The notes under the pieces were generated by a model. The model ran no database searches and had not been told where the DNA came from. It was given only the letters and a program-made list of their open reading frames with translations. This document shows, piece by piece, positions 1-4,911 of a stretch of 13,636 nucleotides of DNA. Both the position numbers and the translations under genes were made by a program. The number at the start of each line of letters is the position of its first letter. Position 1 is the first letter of the stretch. The DNA is from JBFMCU01 sp964428225 (GTDB lineage: Bacteria > Planctomycetota > UBA1135 > GCA-002686595): the NCBI GenBank assembly GCA_964428225.1, contig CAYRXS010000183.1, positions 1 through 13,636 of the forward strand, in the 5' to 3' direction.

Positions 1-1
1 C

Positions 2-1249
2 CGCTCCGCGCTGCGGGCGTTCGATCCCGAGGCCGCCGCGCTCCCGGCGATCGATGCCCTCGCCGACGAATCGCTGCGCTTCCAGAGCGCGCTGAGCACG
101 GCCTCGTGGACCCTGCCCGCCCACGCCTCACTGGTGACCGGACTCTATCCGGATCGGCACGGGGCGACGGACCGGCGCACGGTGATCTCCGACGAGGTCC
201 GGACGCTGGGAACGGAGCTCGGCGAGCTCGGCTACGAGACGGTCGCGTTCACGGGGGGGGCGTTCCTCGACGGGGGGTACGGCTTCGCCCGGGGGTTCGA
301 CGTCTACGAGAGCGTGCGCGTGGCCAAGGGGGACTGGGCGGCGAAGACGGCGCAGCAGGCGCTCATCCTCGACCGATGCGTCGAGTACCTGACGGCGCGC
401 GATTCCCGGCGGCCGTTTCTCCTGTTCGCCCAGACGTACGTCGTCCACAACTACTACAACCTCCGCGAGGAGGCCGTGAGCCGGCTGGAGCCGCGCGACA
501 CGAGCACGCGCGAGGAGTACGTCGACTGCGTGCTCGGCGTCACGAAGGGCTCCTCCGCGCAGTGGCGCGACCTCGAGGCGCTCTACCAGGCGGAGGTGGA
601 GCTGCTCGACGCATCCGTCGGGAAGCTGATGGACGCCCTCGAGCGCGAGGGGCTGCTCGACAACACGGTGGTCCTGTTCGTCTCCGACCACGGGGAGGGC
701 TTCGCGCCGGAGCGCGGGCGCATCCACCACGGCGGTCGGCTGCACGCGGATCAGATCCGGATCCCGATGCTGCTGCGGATTCCCGGCCGCGGGGGCGCGG
801 ACGTGACGACGCCCGTCTCCCTGGTCGACGTCGTGCCGACCCTGCGGGAGCTCGCGGGGGGCGCGCCCCCGGAGGGGCTCGACGGGCGGTCGCTCGTCCC
901 CCTGATCGCGGGCGAGGCGAGCCCGCCCGAGCGCGACCTGTTCGCCATGGAGCACTCGCTCACCTGGAAGGGCGGACACCGGATGACCGTGGCCGAGGTC
1001 CAGGCGAAGCCGATCGGGATGGCCCTGGTCCGCGGGAACGACTGGTACATCCGGACGAGCTGGGGGGAGGAGCTGTACGAGATCGACGGCGACGCCCGCC
1101 AGGAACGCGACCTCACGCGATCGGGGCGCGACCTGCGTCCCCTGCGATCGGCTCTGGACCGAAGGCGGCGCGCACGACCGGAAACGCGCGCGAGCGAGGC
1201 GGACCCCGAGCTCAAGCGGCAGCTCGAGGCAATGGGCTACGCGGAGTAG
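2..1249 (+). CDS. Sulfatase / alkaline-phosphatase superfamily hydrolase, 5'-truncated by window edge
   Basis: The frame is open from base 2 to the TAG at 1247-1249, giving 415 visible residues; the true start lies upstream. The active-site region reads SWTLPAHASLVTG (nucleophile position about visible residue 37). It aligns with the sulfatase signature C/S-x-P-S-R-x-x-x-L/M-T-G, but with Thr in the nucleophile position and Ala-His in place of Ser-Arg. Later SDHGEGF (metal-binding Asp-His near residues 229-230) and IHHGG (242-244) supply further metal/substrate ligands. The C-terminus ELKRQLEAMGYAE resembles the tail common in this sulfatase subgroup. These features support a phospho- or sulfo-ester hydrolase of the alkaline-phosphatase superfamily. 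With no Cys/Ser nucleophile, formylglycine maturation is not expected, so a phosphodiesterase or phosphotransferase-like activity is as plausible as sulfate removal. Substrate is unknown, and any signal peptide is off the window. The gene converges on the HtrA gene with only 4 nt between stop codons. Confidence 0.88.
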   Translation, partial: RSALRAFDPEAAALPAIDALADESLRFQSALSTASWTLPAHASLVTGLYPDRHGATDRRTVISDEVRTLGTELGELGYETVAFTGGAFLDGGYGFARGFDVYESVRVAKGDWAAKTAQQALILDRCVEYLTARDSRRPFLLFAQTYVVHNYYNLREEAVSRLEPRDTSTREEYVDCVLGVTKGSSAQWRDLEALYQAEVELLDASVGKLMDALEREGLLDNTVVLFVSDHGEGFAPERGRIHHGGRLHADQIRIPMLLRIPGRGGADVTTPVSLVDVVPTLRELAGGAPPEGLDGRSLVPLIAGEASPPERDLFAMEHSLTWKGGHRMTVAEVQAKPIGMALVRGNDWYIRTSWGEELYEIDGDARQERDLTRSGRDLRPLRSALDRRRRARPETRASEADPELKRQLEAMGYAE

Positions 1250-1253
1250 CCCG

Positions 1254-2588
1254 TCACAGCAGGGTGAGGTCGCCCCGGTAGCGCTCGCGGTTCTCCCCGC
1301 GCAGGTCGAACTCGCCGTCGCCGTTGTCGTCGTGCCAGACGTACATGGTGATCTTCGTTCCGGAGTCCAGGCTCGAGAGCAGCCACACGAGCTCGTCCCT
1401 CGACGTCAGCCGCTTCAGGGAGGAGCCGTCGGGCTGCACGGCCTCGAGGATGTCGCCCACGGAGAGGCCGAGCTCCGCGGCCGGCCCCTCGGCCTGCAGC
1501 GAGGCGACGCGCAGGTACCGGCGCATCCCCGGGCTCACGAGGGTAGGCTCGGCGGTGAGGCCGAGGCGCTCGTACAGGTAGCCGTCGATCCGGTTCCAGG
1601 CGGTGACCACGATCTCCTTCTCGCGCTCGCCGCGCCGCACCGCGAGGGTCACGTCGTCGAGGGGCTGCACGCCGAGACGGAGGAGGCGATAGCTGTCCTC
1701 GTCGGTGAGGTCCTTGCCCGCGAGACTCGCGATACGGTCGCCTACCCGCAGGCCGGCGAGCTGGGCCGGGCCGCCCTGGATCACGTCACGGACGACGAAC
1801 CCGTCCGTGTCGAGATCGAAGCCGAGCCAGGCCCGCGCGTTGTCGAGCGACAGCAGGTGCTCGCTCAGGACGCGGCGCACCTGGTCGACGGGGATCGCGA
1901 AGCCGATGTTCTCGGCCCCGGTGTTCACGACGGTGTTGATGCCGATCAGCTCGCCGTTGATGTTCAGCAGCGGCCCCCCGGAGTTGCCGAAGTTGATCGC
2001 CGCATCCGTCTGGATGAGGTTGGAGAAGCTCAGGACCGTCCCGCGGCCGTCGTTGGCCGAGGCCTGCACGTCGCGGTGCAATCCGGAGATGATGCCACTG
2101 CTGACGGTGTGCGTCTGGCCGTAGGGGTTGCCGATCGCGACCACCGTCTCGCCGAGCATGGGATCGTTGGATCCGAGTCGCAGAGCGGGGAAGGGCCGGT
2201 CGCCGTCGATCTTGATGAGGGCGAGGTCGTTGCGGTGGTCCTGGGAGATGAGCTTCGCCTCGTACACCACGGGGTCGTCGGCGCGGTCGAAGCTCACCTT
2301 GATCGACGTGGCGCCGTTCACGACGTGGTTGTTCGTGACGATGTAGCCCTCCTCGAAGATCACGACGCCCGACCCGGAGGTGACCGCGGGGATCTTCCGG
2401 ACGCGGTTCCAGAAGTGGCGCTCGCTCACCACGTTGCTCTGGATGAACACCACGGAGGGACGGGCCTCGCGCACCACCTGAACCACGGGGGTGATGCGGT
2501 GCTGCAGGGCGCGGTCCTCGGCCTGGGCGTCGGCGGGAGGAGCGAGGAGCGGGAGGGCGAGGGGAAGCAGGAAGGTGAGCGCTCTCAT
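1254..2588 (-). CDS. HtrA/DegP-family periplasmic serine protease with two PDZ domains
   Basis: The 444-residue product begins with a Sec signal peptide (MRALTFLLPLALPLLAPPADA, probable cleavage near residues 20-24). A trypsin-like domain follows with an intact triad: His88 in TNNHVVNG, Asp121 in HRNDLALIKI and Ser203 in GNSGGPL. Two PDZ domains follow at about 254-330 and 340-415. The protein should act in the periplasm in quality control or regulated proteolysis of misfolded envelope proteins, as in the DegP/DegQ/MucD family; length and order are typical. The ATG at 2588 was chosen because it starts the signal peptide and is preceded by GAGAG. The longer in-frame extension runs back into the tRNA and lacks a signal peptide. 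An unusual C-terminal tail after PDZ2 contains DDNGDGEFD (420-428), resembling a calcium-binding DxNxDGxxD loop. No convincing promoter was seen between the tRNA terminator and the start. The family is certain; the exact paralogue (degP, degQ or mucD) is not. Confidence 0.95.
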   Translation of the reverse strand: MRALTFLLPLALPLLAPPADAQAEDRALQHRITPVVQVVREARPSVVFIQSNVVSERHFWNRVRKIPAVTSGSGVVIFEEGYIVTNNHVVNGATSIKVSFDRADDPVVYEAKLISQDHRNDLALIKIDGDRPFPALRLGSNDPMLGETVVAIGNPYGQTHTVSSGIISGLHRDVQASANDGRGTVLSFSNLIQTDAAINFGNSGGPLLNINGELIGINTVVNTGAENIGFAIPVDQVRRVLSEHLLSLDNARAWLGFDLDTDGFVVRDVIQGGPAQLAGLRVGDRIASLAGKDLTDEDSYRLLRLGVQPLDDVTLAVRRGEREKEIVVTAWNRIDGYLYERLGLTAEPTLVSPGMRRYLRVASLQAEGPAAELGLSVGDILEAVQPDGSSLKRLTSRDELVWLLSSLDSGTKITMYVWHDDNGDGEFDLRGENRERYRGDLTLL

Positions 2589-2675
2589 CGTCGTCTCTCG
2601 GGGCTTGCGGGCGGGGGCGAAGGGGAGGTCCGGTCGGTCGGCCGCAAATACGCGCCCCCCCGTACCCTGTGAGCG

Positions 2676-2697
2676 AAAAAACGGGCGCCTCGGCCCG
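2676..2697 (-). terminator. Intrinsic terminator of tRNA-Val
   Basis: On the minus strand, 14 nt after the encoded CCA of the tRNA, CGGGC-CGAGGC-GCCCG forms a perfect 5-bp GC stem with a 6-nt loop, followed directly by six T residues. This is a classical rho-independent terminator. It separates the tRNA transcript from the downstream HtrA gene. Confidence 0.75.
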
Positions 2698-2711
2698 GAA
2701 GCGGGGGGCGA

Positions 2712-2788
<77 letters not shown>

Positions 2789-2825
2789 CATCGAGCCGAA
2801 ATCGCCCGGGATTCCGGCGCGCGGG

Positions 2826-2854
2826 AGGGTAGGGCGGGGGCGGGGAGCCCTCAA
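2826..2854 (-). promoter_or_regulatory. Predicted sigma70-type promoter of tRNA-Val
   Basis: On the minus strand, TTGAGG (2849-2854) is separated by exactly 17 nt from TACCCT (2826-2831). These are good matches to the -35 and -10 hexamers as seen in GC-rich bacteria. Transcription would start near 2819, leaving a leader of about 30 nt for RNase P to remove before the tRNA 5' end at 2788. The strand and position fit only the tRNA. Confidence 0.6.
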
Positions 2855-2982
2855 GGCTTTTTCCGGCTACGTTGCGCCGTGGAGTCCTGCTTCGTGGCGA
2901 GGGCCTTGGGAAACGAGCACACTCTTGCCGAAGAACGCCGCGGCCCCCGGCCGCCCCTCGCCCCTCCTTCTCCTCCCGCCCC

Positions 2983-3819
2983 GTGATCGCCCTCACCCTC
3001 CTCCTCGAGCGGATCCCCGACTTCGCGGTCCTCTCCTTCCTGGCCCTCATCCAGGGGCTGACGGAGTTCCTGCCCGTGAGCTCCTCGGGCCACCTCGTCC
3101 TCTCCCAGAAGGCCCTGGGCCTCGACGAGCCGGCCCTGACGATCGACGTCGCCCTGCACCTGGGGACGCTCCTGGCAGTGCTCGTGGTCTACCGGGCGGA
3201 TCTCCTTGCTCTCCTGCGGGACGTGCTTCGGGGCAGCTTCCGGGAGGTGGCCGTGCTCGTCGTCGCCTCGCTGCCCGCCGCCGCGGTGGGGATCGGGGCC
3301 CGGGAGAGCCTGGTGTCGGTGTTCGAGGAGCCCGTGTGGGCCGCATGGGGGCTGCTCGTCACCGCGGCGATCCTGCTCGTGGGCGAGAAGGCCCGGCGGT
3401 CGCGCGCGGCGGCGGACGCGCCCGCCGATCCGGAGTCGGACCGCGGCCGCACCCCCGGCTTCGGCGTCGCGCTCCTCATCGGCACGGCCCAGGCCCTGGC
3501 GATCTGGCCGGGCATCTCCCGCTCCGGGGCCACGATCGCCGTCGGGCTCTTGTGCGGCCTCTCCCCGACGAGGGCCGCGCGCTTCTCCTTCCTGCTCTCG
3601 ATCATCGTCATCGTGGGCGCGGCCGTCCTCGAGCTCCCTCGCCTCTTCGAGGGGACGGTGGAGGGGGGAGCGGGGCCCATCCTGTGGGCGGCCCTGTTCG
3701 CGGGTTTCGTGGGCTGGGGAGCCCTGCGCCTGCTCCTCGCCTTCCTGAGCCGCGGCGCCTTCGCCTGGTTCGCCGTCTACTGCACGGCCCTGGGCGGGGG
3801 ATTCCTCCTGTTCGGATGA
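2983..3819 (+). CDS. uppP: Undecaprenyl-diphosphatase UppP (BacA)
   Basis: This multi-pass membrane enzyme removes the beta-phosphate from undecaprenyl pyrophosphate to regenerate the lipid carrier for peptidoglycan and other envelope glycans. Overproduction of family members gives bacitracin resistance. From the GTG at 2983 the product is 278 residues, normal for the family. Both signature regions are present: QGLTEFLPVSSSGHL at 24-38 (catalytic E28 and Ser-rich loop) and PGISRSGATIAVGLL at 176-190 with R180. The first Glu of the E-x-x-x-E motif of the E. coli enzyme is Gln24 here, a replacement that I believe is common in the family. Hydrophobic segments run through most of 12-275, with a short charged cytoplasmic loop at 136-157. 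No clear Shine-Dalgarno precedes the GTG. Upstream in-frame TTG codons (for example 2872) would add a basic, Pro-rich stretch without membrane character, so the GTG is preferred but not certain. The gene converges on the amidase gene. Confidence 0.95.
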   Translation: MIALTLLLERIPDFAVLSFLALIQGLTEFLPVSSSGHLVLSQKALGLDEPALTIDVALHLGTLLAVLVVYRADLLALLRDVLRGSFREVAVLVVASLPAAAVGIGARESLVSVFEEPVWAAWGLLVTAAILLVGEKARRSRAAADAPADPESDRGRTPGFGVALLIGTAQALAIWPGISRSGATIAVGLLCGLSPTRAARFSFLLSIIVIVGAAVLELPRLFEGTVEGGAGPILWAALFAGFVGWGALRLLLAFLSRGAFAWFAVYCTALGGGFLLFG

Positions 3820-3844
3820 CGGAGCGGGGCTCCGCCGCCCGTCA
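3817..3844. terminator. Hairpin in the convergent gap between uppP and the amidase gene
   Basis: The 22-bp gap contains CGGAGC-GGG-GCTCCG (3820-3834), a perfect 6-bp stem with a 3-nt loop. A wider inverted repeat, TGACGG (3817-3822) / CCGTCA (3839-3844), overlaps it and takes in the stop codons of both genes. There is no T tract on either strand, so this would be a bidirectional hairpin acting with Rho or as a 3'-end stabiliser rather than a textbook terminator. Confidence 0.4.
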
Positions 3845-4813
3845 CCCCGAGGCGCTGATCAGCCCGCCCTTGTAGCGCTCGACCCAGCCGGCCAGGTGGC
3901 GACCCGGACAGGCGGTCTGGGAGAAGTCCCGGTGGCCGTAGACGCGGAAGGCGGGGATGCCGTAGCGCTTGCGCAGCGCCCCGAGCAGCGAATGGAGCGA
4001 TCGGATCGCCGCGCCGCGGGGGCGCTCGTCGTCGAAGTTGCCCAGCAGGCAGACGCCGATGTTGGCGATGTTGTTGCTCCCGCGGGCGTGCGCTCCCTGG
4101 TAGTCGAGGCTGCGCCCGGCCCAGATGCGCCCCGCGGGATCGATCAGGTAGTGGTAGCCGATGTCCCCGAATCCGCGCTGGCTCATGTGCTGGCGCTGGA
4201 TGCCGTGGATGGCCTGGCCGGCCTCGGTCCGGCCGGCGCCCCCGAGGGTCGAGGTGTGCAGCGCCGTGTGGTGCACCGTGATCCGCGTCCAGGGTCCCCG
4301 GTGCAGTGTCAGGTTGCCCCGATCCGGAGCGGCCGGGGACCAGGAAGCGCGGGCGATCACCCCCGGGGTGGGGGAGGTGGCGGGGATCCCCCGCAGGCTC
4401 TTCACCCCCTCCAGGCCTCGCTCGGCGCGGCGGGAGACGCCGGCATCGGCGGCCGGATCGCGCAGGACGCGGCGGAACCCCCCCTCCGCGGCGTCGAGCC
4501 GCTGGCGCAGGGCGGAGGCGGGGGCGGTGGAGCGCTCGTCGCGGGCGAAGCGCAGGCGCCCCTCGGCGAGGAGGAGCTCCGCCTCGGTGACGAGCTCGGG
4601 GTGGTGCGCGGGCCCCGGGCCGACCAGCCAGTCCTCGATCTGCTGGAGGCGGTCCCAGGAATGGGGCTGGTGGAGCCACGTCGGCGCGGCGGAGGGCTCC
4701 ACCGGTTCAAGGGCCAGCCCGGGGCTGCTCACGCAGCCCATCGCGGACAAGACGACGAACAGTAAGGGAAGAGAGAAACGAACCGACGACGTCGTCCTGC
4801 GAGTGTCCTTCAT
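3842..4813 (-). CDS. Lipoprotein N-acetylmuramoyl-L-alanine amidase (PGRP / Amidase_2 family)
   Basis: The 323-residue product starts with a basic N-region and a hydrophobic segment ending in LSAMGC, so Cys27 is a likely lipidation site. The -3 residue is Ala rather than the usual Leu, a weak lipobox. Residues 45-140 are helical and charged, with no recognised domain. The C-terminal domain (about 150-315) is a zinc amidase. Likely zinc ligands are His181 or His182 (TVHHTALH), His294 (VYGHRDFS) and Cys302 (QTACPG), with a conserved Tyr220 (IGYHYLI). Thr300 takes the place of the T7 lysozyme catalytic Lys, as in many PGRPs. The enzyme would cut the bond between N-acetylmuramic acid and L-alanine in peptidoglycan, acting from a membrane anchor during turnover or division. 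The ATG at 4813 is chosen because it begins the signal peptide; the open frame continues upstream but is a shadow. There is no Shine-Dalgarno, and the promoter candidate implies a nearly leaderless mRNA. Confidence 0.9.
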   Translation of the reverse strand: MKDTRRTTSSVRFSLPLLFVVLSAMGCVSSPGLALEPVEPSAAPTWLHQPHSWDRLQQIEDWLVGPGPAHHPELVTEAELLLAEGRLRFARDERSTAPASALRQRLDAAEGGFRRVLRDPAADAGVSRRAERGLEGVKSLRGIPATSPTPGVIARASWSPAAPDRGNLTLHRGPWTRITVHHTALHTSTLGGAGRTEAGQAIHGIQRQHMSQRGFGDIGYHYLIDPAGRIWAGRSLDYQGAHARGSNNIANIGVCLLGNFDDERPRGAAIRSLHSLLGALRKRYGIPAFRVYGHRDFSQTACPGRHLAGWVERYKGGLISASG

Positions 4814-4821
4814 GGGTACCG

Positions 4822-4850
4822 GGGATACAGAATGCGACTCCCTGAGGCAA
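4822..4850 (-). promoter_or_regulatory. Predicted promoter of the amidase gene, nearly leaderless
   Basis: The minus strand has TTGCCT (4845-4850), a 17-nt spacer, then TATCCC (4822-4827). Only 8 nt lie between the -10 element and the ATG at 4813, so the predicted start site falls within about two bases of the start codon. This fits the absence of any Shine-Dalgarno. Confidence 0.5.
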
Positions 4851-4872
4851 TGGTGGTCGAGCGGTTCTCGTC

Positions 4873-4901
4873 TTGGCCGCCGACGCCGAACGTGGGACAC
4901 T
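4873..4901 (+). promoter_or_regulatory. Predicted promoter of the TPR-peptidase/tmk/holB operon, nearly leaderless
   Basis: TTGGCC (4873-4878), a 17-nt spacer, then GACACT (4896-4901). Ten nucleotides separate the -10 element from the ATG at 4912, so the leader would be only about 3-4 nt. No Shine-Dalgarno is present before this ATG. The hexamers are weaker than those of the divergent promoter. Confidence 0.35.
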
Positions 4902-4911
4902 TCGCGCAGCC

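Noticed and set aside
1332..2672. Plus-strand open frame opposite the HtrA gene
   Set aside because: The minus strand carries the signal peptide, catalytic triad and PDZ domains; this is a shadow frame.
2589..2675. Dedicated promoter for the HtrA gene
   Set aside because: No TTGnnn/TAnnnT pair at 16-18 nt spacing was found. Candidates such as TATTTG lack a partner -35 element.
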